From Agrococcus sp. SGAir0287 (GTDB taxonomy: Bacteria > Actinomycetota > Actinomycetes > Actinomycetales > Microbacteriaceae): a stretch of DNA of 64,000 nucleotides. Positions 16,101 to 23,303 of the stretch are shown here, piece by piece. Under the pieces are notes generated by a model. The model did not search any database, was not told where the DNA came from, and saw only the letters and a program-made list of their open reading frames with translations. The DNA lies in NCBI RefSeq assembly GCF_005484985.1, contig NZ_CP027942.1, positions 372,001 to 436,000 of the forward strand, given 5' to 3'. The position numbers were made by a program, and so were the translations under genes. Positions within the stretch are counted from its first letter, which is position 1, and each line of letters begins with the position of its first letter.

Positions 16101-18701
16101 ACGGTGCTCGAGGCGGTCGCCGGCGGCGACGTGCGCTTCGACCTCACCGTCACGAACACCGGCAACGTCACGCTCACGGACGTCGCGCTGCGCGACGAGC
16201 TCGACCGACTCGGCCCGATCATCGTCGACTGGGCGGCATCGACCGACCCCGCCACGGACGAGGGCGTCCTGTCGCCCGGCGAGCAGATGCGCGCGACCGC
16301 GGTCTACGCGCTCACGCAAGCCGACCTCGAGGTCGGATCGATCGCCAACGACGCGACGGTCGTCGCCACGACGCCGGCGACGGACGGCGACGGCGACCCG
16401 ATCCTCGTCGACGACGATGCATCGGTCGTCGTGCCCATCGCGGGCACGCCGGTGCTGACGATCGAGAAGTCGACCGAGGTGGAGGATCCGTCGGTCGGCG
16501 ACGCCGTGCCGTACACGATCGTCGCCACGAACAGCGGCACCGTGCGGCTCACGGGCGTCGAGATCGTCGACCCGCTGATCCCGGACCTCGAGGTCGTCTG
16601 GCCCGACCCGGACGCGCCCGGCGTGCTCGAGGTGGGCGAGTCGGCGACGGCGACGGGCTCGTACGTCGTCACGCCGGCGGACGCCGACGCGGGCTCGATC
16701 ATGAACGTCGCCACCGCGACGGGCACGGGGCGCGGCGGACAGGCGACCGGCTCCGACGAGCACGAGCTGGAGCTCGTACCCTCGCCGTCGATCGCGCTGA
16801 CCAAGGACGGCTCGCTCGTCGGGCCGGGCGCGGTCGGCGACACGGTCTCGTACGTCTTCGCGATCGAGAACACCGGCGACGTGACCCTCACGGACGTCGT
16901 GCTCGCCGATCCGCTGCCAGGACTCGAGGCGCTCGCCATCGCGTGGGGTGACTCGAGCGATCCCGCGACCGGCGAGGGCGTGCTCTCGGCGGGCGAGACG
17001 GTGACGGCGACCGCGACCTACGCGCTGACGCAGGCCGACGTCGATGCGGGGTCGGTGGCGAACGAGGCGACCGTGACCGCGACGGGGCCGACCGGCAGCG
17101 TCGACGCCACGGCATCCGACGTCGTCGTCTCGTCCGGCACGGCGCTCATCGCGCTCGACAAGACGGGCACGGCGGAGGCCGGCGCCGAGAGCGTCGCGGG
17201 CGACGCCATCGCGTACGACTTCCTCGTGACGAACGTCGGCACGACGACGCTCGAGGACGTCGCGATCGACGACCCCATGGAGGGCCTGAGCGACGTCGTC
17301 GTCGACTGGTCGACGTCGAGCGACCCCGCGACGCCCGAGGGCGTGCTGGCGCCGGGCGAGTCGGTCCGGGCGACGGCCGCCTACGTGCTCACGCAGGCGG
17401 ACGTCGACGCCGGCGTCGTCGAGAACACGGCGACGGCATCCGGCACGACGCTCGACGGCACCCGCACGGTCGAGCAGGAGGACACGGCGGAGGTGCCGCT
17501 CGGCGGCACGCCGGCGCTCGCGATCGACAAGTCGCACGTCGGCGAGCCGACCGCGGTCGGCGACGTCGTCGAGTACCGGTTCCTCGTGACCAACGCCGGC
17601 ACGGTGACGATCGCGGACGTCGCGGTCGTCGACGAGCTCGACGGGCTCTCGACGCCCGTCGTCGACTGGGCGACGTCGAGCGATCCCGCGACGGGCGAGG
17701 GCATCCTCGCGCCCGGCGAGACCGTGCTCGCGACCGCGAGCTACACGATCGTGCAGGCGGACGTGGATCGGGGCAGCGTGACGAACACGGCGATCGCGAC
17801 GGGAGTCGCCGCCGACGGCGGCGACGTCGCGTCGCCGTCGGACGCCGACGCCTACGCGCTGCCGCAGTCGCCGAGCCTCTCGCTCGTGAAGGAGGCGTCG
17901 GCGGACGGCGCCGCGGCGGGTGCGACCGTGACGTACGACTTCACCGTCGTCAACGACGGCACCGTGACGCTCGACGGCGTCACGATCGCCGACGCGCTGC
18001 CCGGTCTCTCCGAGATCGCCTACGACTGGGACGGCTCGACCGATCCCGCCACCGGCGAGGGCGTGCTCTCGCCCGGCGAGACGGTCACGGCGACGGCGAC
18101 CTACGTGCTCACGCAGGCCGACGTCGACGCCGGCGGCGTCGTGAACGCGGCCGAGGTCAGCGGCACGGTCGTCGGCTGCGACGACGCGGCGTGCGCGACC
18201 GTCGACGACGACGACGCCGTGACGACGCCCCTCGCTCCCGTGGCGGCGCTCGAGATCGTGAAGGGCGCCGATCGCGAGCGTGCCGTGATGGGCGACGTCG
18301 TCACGTACGCCTTCACGGTCGAGAACGTCGGCACCGTCACGCTCACCGACGTGACGATCGATGACCGGCTCGAGGGCCTCTCGGCGATCGACTACGCATG
18401 GCCGGGCGAGCCGGGCGTGCTCGCGCCGGGCGAGCGCGTCACCGCGACGGCGACCTACGAGGTCACGCGCGCCGATGCGATCGCGGGCGGCGTCACGAAC
18501 GTGGCCGTCGCGACGGGCACGGCACCCGGCTCGTCGACGCCGGTCGAGGCGACGGACGAGGTCGAGGTGGAGGTGCTGCCCCCGGGCCAGGCGCTGCCGC
18601 CGACGGGCTTCGAGCACGGCGCCGGGCTCGCGCTCGCCGCACTCGTGCTGCTGCTGCTCGGTGCCGCGCTCGTGCTGCGTCGTCGCGCTCGGCGCGCCTG
18701 A
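7116..18701 (+). CDS. Giant LPxTG cell-wall protein with 29 DUF11-type repeats
   Basis: 3861 aa. The start at 7116 has GAGG 5 nt upstream and gives a classical signal peptide: basic ERRRRSRRR, a hydrophobic core, then APEAEA. Residues about 45-400 form a unique N-terminal domain with four Cys, perhaps the functional head. From residue 403 to about 3815 I count 29 tandem domains of roughly 117 aa, each opening LxLxK and containing GDxxxYxFxxxNxGxxTLTxVxxxDPL, then LxPGExVxATAxYxxTQADVDAG; this is the DUF11 / conserved-repeat Ig-like fold. The C-terminus is a full sorting signal: LPPTG at residue 3827, a hydrophobic helix, and RRRARRA. A sortase should attach it to peptidoglycan, giving a long stalk. 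Domains 11-29 repeat with a five-domain period. No catalytic motif is seen. Likely an adhesin or surface-layer fibre (inference). Confidence 0.93.
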   Translation: MTDAAVAPLPARERRRRSRRRAIAGSLALAVAFGAGTLAAPAPEAEAAVVTPMTNIFDATVNGNYLMVGNGVMQAGAAATTGISATDFHNGTEVAGQVNDNFTMQRRNAVASLVAAGADNSTSATLQVPLGASISRAFLFWQGSTGTTGVAGGGTAQRCTPSNVAAATLPAGQLTSRQVMLQVGSGAIANVAGSYVVEPTPTIASPQYYSAQADVTAQLASIPTGSTQTINVGNIWAPEGRNCYAGWSLAVVYDFGGYNAANPLTQSRQVIISSGHVRVQQNESVTSTFSGFTSQSGDIQASFFLGEGDRNITGDYARYRGGTSGAFTTLQGVTGEAANIGTSQAAGSVRFQGTSTGTFYNGSVDVRTAPLQGIAAGTTQVQLELGTQQDTYMLQATALAVPVASVRIEKSFTGAASSAVDVQHLLPGDVPSYTITVTNTGSTTVTNLQVSDQLSASCVRTLGSLAPGASTQFTCTGPPVGQTGFTTTATVTGQSGTTTLTSSDSTRVNVATLSLLKSVTSPGSTGRAGDVLSYTFAIQNTGTSPLTSVALTDPMPGLQGLAIDWTTSSDPATPAGTLSPGETVIGRASYTLTQANVNAGSVTNPNARVTGSNPNGAQVAATSQATYTVPANPVITLSKTAALAAGATGRAGDTVTYTFQATNQGNVTLTNVAISDPMPGLGALTYRWPTGTPNVLQPGQTVTATATMQLTQAQVNAGSVSNTATITGTPPSGPAVTRTADATLTVTAAPSLTVRKVGTVTGSGAAGDQITYAIDVTNSGNVTLTGVTVSDPGVETLTPPAGFSGTLQPGQTVRWTGSHVITQPQVDAGSYANTATASGTPPTGSAVTASGSAVAPLANAPGIDLDKLGTYQPGGPGNADDTILYTFTLTNSGRATLTNVALSDPALAGIPLSYQWPGAAGTLAPGQVARVTATMPVTQAMIDAGRVDNVATATATGPGGVQVSDPGSSVVTIPAIPSLTLTKTATVPGESPLAGTGLPYAFRIVNTGNVTLSGVAIEDAMFEAGDLAYAWPGAAGVLAPGQAVDVAATHPLTQAEIDAGAVANTATATGLAPGGQSASQSATVTVALPRTTSLDLVKTATLADGDLGLVGDTIEYDLRITNDGTTTLTDVSLDDALDGLDGPTLVAWPGEEGVLLPGESVDFTASYVITQDDLDAQGVLNTATATGSGPGDATATDVAAIATPLVPEPAIALTKDVTVPEGARAGDVLAYDFLVENVGTATLSGVRIDDPLLGQSAVVFGAWPDPLRAGVLAPGQTVEATASYVLTQADVDAGRVVNEATAIGTSTQGVEVTDSDDAVATIAQPQALVVTKIGALRGPVAVGSVIDFTIAIENDGATTLTDVTLVDELEGLGDVTIAWPDPAAPGVLAPGAIARATAEYVLQQADVDAGVVTNAATATATGPAGPVASDEASASVPLAQTASMTLLKSVSAPARTVGSTFTYTFAAVNTGNVTLTDVTVADPLPGLSALDYDWSGAQAPGVLAPGQGVTATATYVLTQADADAGSVPNTAVVTGLDPAGADVEATASRSVTVPGTALVRMIKVGVAEDGVDSVAGDTIDYTFTILNTGTVTLTGFAVSDPLVDDAVVIDWSTSTNAATGEDALAPGESVTATASYVLTQDDVNAGLVRNDATVTATGANGQPASFATDYTNPLADTPNIEILKGAIGTPTAVGDVLTYTFDVTNNGAVTLTDVRVEDPLPNLGPIVFDWSTVAVPGTLQPGETARATAELVIQQSNLDAGIISNTATAFGTGPGDETVDADSNVATFVQAAQVELVKEVVAAGAAPGQPVSYRFTVTNTGNATLTNPTISDPLLGDDVVVTFDWETAVDPTTGVGVLAPGESVVGTADYVLTVADLDAGTLTNDAVVTAQPPAGQAVSAEASVTTTLAQSPAITLDKSTDAVEPAAGETITYTFTAQNAGNATLSDVTIVDPLPGLSALDVDWAGSSDTSTGEGVLAPGETVQATATYTVTQADVDAGGIDNTASVRGVAPLGGVATATASERVDITTTSGFTFAKSITNVGGAGLAGDVVTYAFTLENTGTTTLTDVVVTDPLPGLTAITIPWPGAPGVLPPGSGPIVGTASYVITQADVDAGIVANAATATATAPGGPLPEQTSTADLPLAGVALVELTKSGIAADGPASVAGDAIAWSFTIRNAGSLTLSAFELVDAVDGVTTPVIDWSTSTDATTGDDVLAPGESVQATATSTITQAQVDAGLAENQATVTALPAPGAVGGQPERIADEASAQVPFEGTPLLTLAKTHDVPQTAYVVGDDVVYRFEIANAGTETIDEIALDDPLEGLRDLEILWSTSTDDGTPDGTLAPGETVQATALLEVTQALIDAGRVDNVAVVTGADPAGAIVTATDDDTVLLPQRPSIALVKTQTLVGSDATDGRIDYGFVIENDGTTTLSAVELVDDLPGLQGLAIDWSTSTDPDTDEGVLSPGETVTGSASYPLSQADVDAGQVRNAARADAIAAGGIPVTEPASAITVIPQVAGIRLEKSTTAVDPAVGETITYDFRAENPGNVTLTDVSIADALEGISAVVYDWPGEAGTLSPGDVLTGTATYVVTQGDVDRGSLVNEATIVGTAPNGTTVTFDDDASVTFDTTASLELTKSTTSVNPVVDETIVYDFLLENDGDVTLSIVQLFDRMLSDEPLSIDWASSTDPSTPAGVLAPGESVRASAEHVVTQAEIDAGGIDNLAEATAQPPTGQPLTTDATERVDIVAPTSIEIVKGGTAENGAASVAGDEVLYTFRVENTGATTLANVAITDVLPGVSVPVLDWAGSTDPSTPDGVLSPGEAVEASATYALTQADVDAGGVVNEVLVTATDPDAQPVTDEDVYPIALEGTGALTLTKTPLTQPQVVGDPIVYELVASNVGAVTLTDVVIDDPLPGLSALEYAWPDPAFPGRLLPGQDVVATASVAVTQADLDALGVDNVATVSAQVPEGVAPVEPAIADARVELPFRPGIALEKTGTVLEAVAGGDVRFDLTVTNTGNVTLTDVALRDELDRLGPIIVDWAASTDPATDEGVLSPGEQMRATAVYALTQADLEVGSIANDATVVATTPATDGDGDPILVDDDASVVVPIAGTPVLTIEKSTEVEDPSVGDAVPYTIVATNSGTVRLTGVEIVDPLIPDLEVVWPDPDAPGVLEVGESATATGSYVVTPADADAGSIMNVATATGTGRGGQATGSDEHELELVPSPSIALTKDGSLVGPGAVGDTVSYVFAIENTGDVTLTDVVLADPLPGLEALAIAWGDSSDPATGEGVLSAGETVTATATYALTQADVDAGSVANEATVTATGPTGSVDATASDVVVSSGTALIALDKTGTAEAGAESVAGDAIAYDFLVTNVGTTTLEDVAIDDPMEGLSDVVVDWSTSSDPATPEGVLAPGESVRATAAYVLTQADVDAGVVENTATASGTTLDGTRTVEQEDTAEVPLGGTPALAIDKSHVGEPTAVGDVVEYRFLVTNAGTVTIADVAVVDELDGLSTPVVDWATSSDPATGEGILAPGETVLATASYTIVQADVDRGSVTNTAIATGVAADGGDVASPSDADAYALPQSPSLSLVKEASADGAAAGATVTYDFTVVNDGTVTLDGVTIADALPGLSEIAYDWDGSTDPATGEGVLSPGETVTATATYVLTQADVDAGGVVNAAEVSGTVVGCDDAACATVDDDDAVTTPLAPVAALEIVKGADRERAVMGDVVTYAFTVENVGTVTLTDVTIDDRLEGLSAIDYAWPGEPGVLAPGERVTATATYEVTRADAIAGGVTNVAVATGTAPGSSTPVEATDEVEVEVLPPGQALPPTGFEHGAGLALAALVLLLLGAALVLRRRARRA
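8322..18560 (+). repeat. Coding tandem repeat, 29 units of about 350 bp with about 1.78-kb super-period
   Basis: Each unit encodes one DUF11-type domain. Units 11, 16, 21 and 26 start at 11778, 13548, 15351 and 17136 (590, 601 and 595 codons apart) and share an SVAGD-containing opening not found in the other units. The intervening units also correspond register by register. This shows block duplication of five domains followed by divergence. Confidence 0.85.
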
Positions 18702-18706
18702 TGCCC

Positions 18707-18743
18707 GGTCGCCTCGGTCGGCACCGTGCCGGCCGGGGCGACC
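18707..18743 (+). terminator. Stem-loop after giant surface protein gene
   Basis: GGTCGCC and GGGCGACC pair, followed by inner CGG/CCG and CGGCAC/GTGCCG pairs, starting 6 nt after the stop codon. There is no U-tract, as is common for actinobacterial terminators. Confidence 0.6.
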
Positions 18744-18786
18744 GCATCCGCCAGGGGGCGCCCGAGCCGCATGCCAGGCTCGTGTC

Positions 18787-19404
18787 GTGAGCGACGAGGA
18801 CCCGCAGCACGGCGTCGGCCCCTGGGTCGGGCCGTGGCCGACCGATGCGCGCTACGACCCCGAGCTGCTCGAGCACGGTGACCGGCGGAACGTCGTCGAC
18901 GGCTACCGGTACTGGTCGCTCGAGGCGATCGTCGCCGACCTCGACGCACGCAGGAACCCCGTCCACGTCGCGATCGAGAACTGGCAGCACGACCTCAACA
19001 TCGGCTCGATCGTGCGCACCGCGAACGCGTTCCTCGCCGCCGAGGTGCACATCGTCGGTCGGCGTCGCTGGAACCGCCGTGGGGCCATGGTGACCGACCG
19101 CTACCAGCACATCCGTCACCACGAGTCGGTGGAGGCGCTCGCCGCGTGGGCCGAGGAGGCGGGGCTGCCGATCGTGGCGGTAGACACGCATCCCGCATCC
19201 CGCCCCGTGGATGCAGCACCCCTGCCGCGCGCGTGCGTCCTGCTGCTGGGGCAGGAGGGGCCGGGGCTCACCGACGCGGCGATCGCGGCGGCGTCGGAGC
19301 ACGTGCACGTGCGGCAGCTCGGCTCGACCCGCTCCCTCAACGCCGCCGCGGCGGCCGCGATCGTCATGCACGAGTGGCTGCGGGTGCACGCCCCGAGCGG
19401 CTGA
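18787..19404 (+). CDS. SpoU/TrmH family RNA 2'-O-methyltransferase
   Basis: 205 aa. All three SPOUT motifs are present: NIGSIVRTANAF (motif 1, near residues 66-78), LLLGQEGPGL (motif 2, near 150) and STRSLNAAAAAAIVMHEW (motif 3, near 180). The deep trefoil knot formed by motifs 2 and 3 binds S-adenosylmethionine; the Arg of motif 1 is catalytic. Target tRNA or rRNA is not decidable. The N-terminal 50 residues are short and acidic, without the L30e-like domain seen in rRNA-methylating relatives, which favours a tRNA substrate (inference). The GTG at 18787 has CAGGCT six bases upstream, a weak -10. It converges with mntH, leaving only 9 nt between the stops. Confidence 0.9.
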   Translation: MSDEDPQHGVGPWVGPWPTDARYDPELLEHGDRRNVVDGYRYWSLEAIVADLDARRNPVHVAIENWQHDLNIGSIVRTANAFLAAEVHIVGRRRWNRRGAMVTDRYQHIRHHESVEALAAWAEEAGLPIVAVDTHPASRPVDAAPLPRACVLLLGQEGPGLTDAAIAAASEHVHVRQLGSTRSLNAAAAAAIVMHEWLRVHAPSG

Positions 19405-19413
19405 GGTTCGGGG

Positions 19414-20661
19414 TCAGGCGCCCGTGAAGGTGAGCCAGAGCAGCAGCACGTTGAGCGTGACGAGCGCGGTGGCGAAGAGGGCGCCGAGCGCCGTCGTCCA
19501 CCAGCGGTTCGCATGCTCGCCCATGACCGAGCGCCGCGCCGTGAGCCACACGAGCGGCACGAGCGCGAAGGGGATGCCGAACGAGAGCACGACTTGGCTC
19601 AGCACGAGCGCGAGCGTCGGGTCGACGCCGAGCGCGAGGATCGCGAGCGCCGGCACGAGCGTGACGAGCCGGCGCGTGGTCACGGAGATGCGCACGCGGA
19701 CGAGCCCCTGCATGATCTCCGACCCGGCGTACGCGCCGACCGCGGTCGAGGCGAGCCCCGAGGCGAGCAGGCCGATGGCGAAGAGCGTCGCGACGCCCGC
19801 GCCGAGCGCGGCGGCGATCGCGGCGTGCGCGCCCTCGAGCGAGTCGGTGCCCTCGACGCCCGCGAGGTTCGCGGCGGCGAGCACGATGATCGCGACGTTC
19901 ACCGTGCCGGCGATCGCGAGCGCGATCGTCACGTCCCAGCGCGTCGCGCGCAGCAGGCGCGGCACGGGCATCCGCTCGCCGTCGCTCGAGCGGAATCGGT
20001 CGCGCGTGAGGCTCGAATGCGCGTAGATCGCGTGCGGCATGACGGTCGCGCCGAGGATGGATGCCGCGAGCAGCACGGTGTCCGGCCCCTCGAAGCGCGG
20101 CACGAGGCCGCCGAGCGCCTCGGGGCCCGGCGGGCCGGCGACGAGGCCCGCCGTGAAGCCGACGGCGATGACGACGAGCATGCTGGCGATGACGATCTCG
20201 AAGACCTTGGGTCCGCGTCGGGACTGCAGCCACAGCAGCGCCATCGAGATCGCTCCGGTGATCGCGCCGCCGGCGACGAGCGGGATCTCGAACAGCAGCC
20301 AGAGCGCGACGGCGCCACCGATCACCTCTGCGACGTCGGTCGCCATCGCCACGGCCTCCGCCTGCAGCCAGTAGGCGATGCGGCCGACGCGCGAGCCGAA
20401 GCGCTCGCCCAGCACCTCGGGCAAGCTCTTGCCGGTGACGATGCCGAGCTTCGCCGAGAGGTACTGGATGAGCCAGGCCATGAGGTTGCCCACGACGACG
20501 ACCCAGAGCAGCAGGTAGCCGAAGCGGGCGCCCGCGGTCATGTTCGCAGCGACGTTGCCGGGATCGAGGTAGGCGACGCCGGCGACGAGCGCGGGGCCCA
20601 GCAGCCAGATCGGCCGCGCACGCGCGAGCGGGGAGGTGCGGCGCTCGTCGAGTTTCGGCAT
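19414..20661 (-). CDS. mntH: Nramp family divalent metal (Mn2+/Fe2+) transporter
   Basis: 415 aa integral membrane protein, normal length for MntH, with about eleven TM segments. Metal-site motifs are intact: AYLDPGNVAANM in TM1 and MPHAIYAHSSL in TM6, the DPGN and MPH pairs that coordinate Mn2+. It imports Mn2+ or Fe2+ with protons. The ATG at 20661 has no Shine-Dalgarno, but a TACGAT -10 box ends 6 nt upstream with TTGCGC 18 nt further, so the message is probably leaderless. No MntR or Fur box is evident in the short upstream region. Upstream lies the 58-bp repeat array. Confidence 0.95.
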   Translation of the reverse strand: MPKLDERRTSPLARARPIWLLGPALVAGVAYLDPGNVAANMTAGARFGYLLLWVVVVGNLMAWLIQYLSAKLGIVTGKSLPEVLGERFGSRVGRIAYWLQAEAVAMATDVAEVIGGAVALWLLFEIPLVAGGAITGAISMALLWLQSRRGPKVFEIVIASMLVVIAVGFTAGLVAGPPGPEALGGLVPRFEGPDTVLLAASILGATVMPHAIYAHSSLTRDRFRSSDGERMPVPRLLRATRWDVTIALAIAGTVNVAIIVLAAANLAGVEGTDSLEGAHAAIAAALGAGVATLFAIGLLASGLASTAVGAYAGSEIMQGLVRVRISVTTRRLVTLVPALAILALGVDPTLALVLSQVVLSFGIPFALVPLVWLTARRSVMGEHANRWWTTALGALFATALVTLNVLLLWLTFTGA

Positions 20662-20667
20662 GCCGAA

Positions 20668-20697
20668 ATCGTAGGGCCGGGGTCAGCGAAAGCGCAA
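20668..20697 (-). promoter_or_regulatory. mntH promoter, -35 TTGCGC / -10 TACGAT
   Basis: The -35 is at 20692-20697 and the -10 at 20668-20673, with an 18-nt spacer. The -10 ends 6 nt before the ATG, placing the start of transcription at the start codon. Confidence 0.6.
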
Positions 20698-20760
20698 CGC
20701 CGCAGCGAGGCCCGTCCGCGTCGCGTCGCGATGCCCGTTCGTGCGACGCATCGGCGGGAC

Positions 20761-20794
20761 CCTTTCGAGGCTCGCTGCGCTCGCACCTCAAGGG
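20761..20794. repeat. Inverted single copy of the GGTGCGAGCGAAGCGAGCC element
   Basis: GAGGCTCGCTGCGCTCGC followed by ACCTC is the reverse complement (one mismatch) of the core of the array that follows 57 nt downstream. The two could pair into a long stem. Confidence 0.7.
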
Positions 20795-20825
20795 CCGGTG
20801 GGGGAGGTCGTGCCGGGTTGGAGGC

Positions 20826-21250
20826 AGCAGCCCGAGCACGCACCGTGACCGCTCCTCGAGGTGCGAGCGAAGCGAGCCTCCAGAGGAGCCCGAGTACGCA
20901 CCGTGACCGCTCCTCGAGGTGCGAGCGAAGCGAGCCTCCAGAGGAGCCCGCAGACGCGCCATGACCGCTCCTCGAGGTGCGAGCGAAGCGAGCCTCGAAG
21001 CGAGCACGCGGACGCGCCGTGACCGCTCCTCGAGGTGCGAGCGAAGCGAGACTCGAAGGGAGCCCGCGGACGCGCCGTGACCGCTCCTTGAGGTGCGAGC
21101 GAAGCGAGACTCGAAGGGAGCCCGCAGACGCGCCATGACCGCTCCTCGAGGTGCGAGCGAAGCGAGCCTCGAAGGAAGCCCGCAGACGCACCATGACCGC
21201 TCCTTGAGGTGCGAGCGAAGCGAGCCTCGAAGGGAGCCCGTGCAGAGCCG
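20826..21250. repeat. Tandem array, seven copies of a 58-bp unit
   Basis: Units start at 20851, 20909, 20967, 21025, 21083, 21141 and 21199, exactly 58 bp apart. Each contains GAGGTGCGAGCGAAGCGAG and ends ACGCnCCrTGACC. The start (GCTCC) and the middle (GGGAGC or GGAGC) of each unit can pair, giving seven hairpins. The same core recurs at 52124-52206 in a different gap. The 617-bp gap between mntH and the YhgE gene holds nothing else that I can support. Confidence 0.85.
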
Positions 21251-21278
21251 GCGGGGGAGCCCCTGCTGCTCCAGCGCG

Positions 21279-23303
21279 CTACCCGATGAGGCTCGGCTGC
21301 AGGTCGCGCAGCGTGCGGTGATCCATCATGCGCGCGACGCCGAGGATCACGAGCACGAGGGCGCCCGCGCCGAACAGCGCCAGCACGAGCGCGTCGTGCC
21401 ACGCGATCGCGGGCGAGCCGCCGTACATGACCTGCCGCAGCGCCTCGACGGCGTACGTCATGGGCATCGCATGGTGCAGCGCCGCGAGCGGACCGGGCAG
21501 CGTCTGCCACGGGAAGGTGCCGCCCGCCGTCACGAGCTGCACGACCATGAGCACGAGGCCGAGGAACTGCCCGACGGATCCGAGCCACACGTTGAGCGCG
21601 ACGACGATCGCCGCGAACACGGCGGAGGCGAGCAGCATGACGCCGAGCACGCCGAGCGGCACCGCGAGCGTGAAGCCGAGCGCGAGCGTCACGATGCCGA
21701 AGAGCGCGACCATCTGCAGCGCGCCGAGCGCGGCGGGCGCGAGCCACGAGGCGAGGCCGACCTGCACGGGCGAGCGCAGCGCCGTGACGGCGCGACGCGA
21801 GACGGGATGCACGATGAGCAGCAACGCGTAGATGCCGATCCACGCCGCGAGCGACAGGAAGAAGGGAGCGAGCCCCTCGCCGTACGAGCCCGCAGAGGTG
21901 AGCGCGTCGGCGTCGAGCGCCGCCGGGTCGGCGATCGTCTGCGCCTGCTCGGCGCGGAGCGACGGGCTGGACGCGGGGATCTGCGCCACGGCGTCGTCCA
22001 GTCCGGTGCCGAGCCGCGTCGCGCCGTCGTCGAGCTGCGCGAGCCCGTCGTCGAGCGCCGCGGCGCCGTCGGCGGCGTCGTGGGCGCCCGAGGCGAGCGT
22101 CGACGCGCCCGTGGCGGCGGCGTCGGCGCCGTCCGCCAGCTCGCCCGCGCCGCCCGAGAGCCGCGTCGCGCCGTCCGCCGCCTGCCCGATGCCGCCCGCG
22201 AGCTGCGGTGCGGCCGCCGAGAGGCGTGCAGCACCGTCGGCGACCTGCTGCGCGCCGCTCGCGAGCGTCTGCAGCTGCCCGGACGCGGACTGCACCTGCG
22301 CGTCGCCGTCGACGACCGCCGCGCCGAGCGCGTCGAGCGGCACGAGCGCATCCGCGATCTGCGCATCCGTGAGCCCTGCGGCCTGCAGCAAGGCGACGAC
22401 GTCGGCGCGCGTCTGCGGCACGTCGGCGGCGAGGGCGCTCGTGACGCCGGCGACCTGCGCGCCGACCGACGCGACCTGCGCGTTGCCGTCCGCGACCTGC
22501 TGCGCGCCGCTCGCGAGCGCGGCGGCGTCGGCCGGCAACGTCGCCGTCGACGACTGCAGCGTCGAGAGCCCGGCCGCGAGGGGTGCGGCGCCGTCGGCGA
22601 GCGCGTGCGCGCCCGATGCGACCTGCGCCGTGCCGTCGGCGAGCGCATCCGCGCCCGAGGCGAGCTCGGTGGTGCCGGCGGCGAGCGCGCCCGCACCGTC
22701 GTGCGCCTGCGCGGCGCCCGCGGCGAGGTCGTCGGCGCCGCTCGCCGCGTCCACGAGCCCGTCGCGGATGTCGCTGAGCGCGAGCAGCAGCCGGCCGGCG
22801 GCCTCCTCGCCGACCGACTCGCGCACGGAGGCGAGGATCGCATCGGTCGCCCGCTCGCCGATGGTGCCCGCGAGATAGCCGTTCGCGTCGTTCGTCTCGA
22901 GCACGACGCGCGCCTGGCGAGGGTCGTCGCCCGCGGCGCTCAGCAGGTCGGCGGAGAAGGAGGCGGGGAGCGTCACCGAGAAGTCGTACGTGCCATCCTC
23001 GACGCCGGCGGCGGCCGACGCGGCCGTGACCCGATGCCAGTCGAAGTCGCCTGCGTCGACGAGCCGCTCGGCGACCTCGTCGCCGACGACGCGCGTGGCG
23101 CCGTCGTCGTCGACCGCACCCGCGTCGGCGACGACGAGTGCGACGGGCACGTCGCCGAGGTTGCCCTGCGGATCCTGGTTCGCCCACAGGTACAGGCCGC
23201 CGTAGAGCAGCGGCACGGTGCACAGGGCGAGCAGGGCGAGGCGCGCCATCGGCGTGGCCACGAGGCGGCGCAGCTCGGCGAGCACGATCTGGGGCACGGT
23301 CAT
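21279..23303 (-). CDS. YhgE/Pip-type ABC-2 membrane protein
   Basis: 674 aa. An N-terminal TM segment (about 18-40) is followed by an extracytoplasmic Pip/YhgE N domain, then a long low-complexity stretch (about residues 190-460) of seven-residue units of the form LxxGAxx (LADGAAP, LASGAQQVADG), as in the X-X-X-Leu-X-X-Gly heptad family. Five or six TM helices of an ABC-2 type permease make up the C-terminal third. Homologues are phage-receptor and ESX/T7-secretion-associated proteins. The start overlaps the stop of the upstream ATPase-like gene by 4 nt, so translation is coupled. It is presumably the membrane partner of that protein, under the divergent TetR regulator. Confidence 0.9.
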   Translation of the reverse strand: MTVPQIVLAELRRLVATPMARLALLALCTVPLLYGGLYLWANQDPQGNLGDVPVALVVADAGAVDDDGATRVVGDEVAERLVDAGDFDWHRVTAASAAAGVEDGTYDFSVTLPASFSADLLSAAGDDPRQARVVLETNDANGYLAGTIGERATDAILASVRESVGEEAAGRLLLALSDIRDGLVDAASGADDLAAGAAQAHDGAGALAAGTTELASGADALADGTAQVASGAHALADGAAPLAAGLSTLQSSTATLPADAAALASGAQQVADGNAQVASVGAQVAGVTSALAADVPQTRADVVALLQAAGLTDAQIADALVPLDALGAAVVDGDAQVQSASGQLQTLASGAQQVADGAARLSAAAPQLAGGIGQAADGATRLSGGAGELADGADAAATGASTLASGAHDAADGAAALDDGLAQLDDGATRLGTGLDDAVAQIPASSPSLRAEQAQTIADPAALDADALTSAGSYGEGLAPFFLSLAAWIGIYALLLIVHPVSRRAVTALRSPVQVGLASWLAPAALGALQMVALFGIVTLALGFTLAVPLGVLGVMLLASAVFAAIVVALNVWLGSVGQFLGLVLMVVQLVTAGGTFPWQTLPGPLAALHHAMPMTYAVEALRQVMYGGSPAIAWHDALVLALFGAGALVLVILGVARMMDHRTLRDLQPSLIG

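Noticed and set aside
6066..18617. A 12.5-kb uninterrupted reading frame antisense to the giant surface protein gene, in frame with the HAD phosphatase gene
   Set aside because: It is the mirror of the strong C/G third-position bias of the repeats on the other strand; the translation is Arg/His-rich with no domain. The HAD protein has its own start at 6890.
20826..21250. CRISPR array
   Set aside because: Exact 58-bp periodicity, but the whole unit is conserved with no unique spacers, and no cas gene is in the window.
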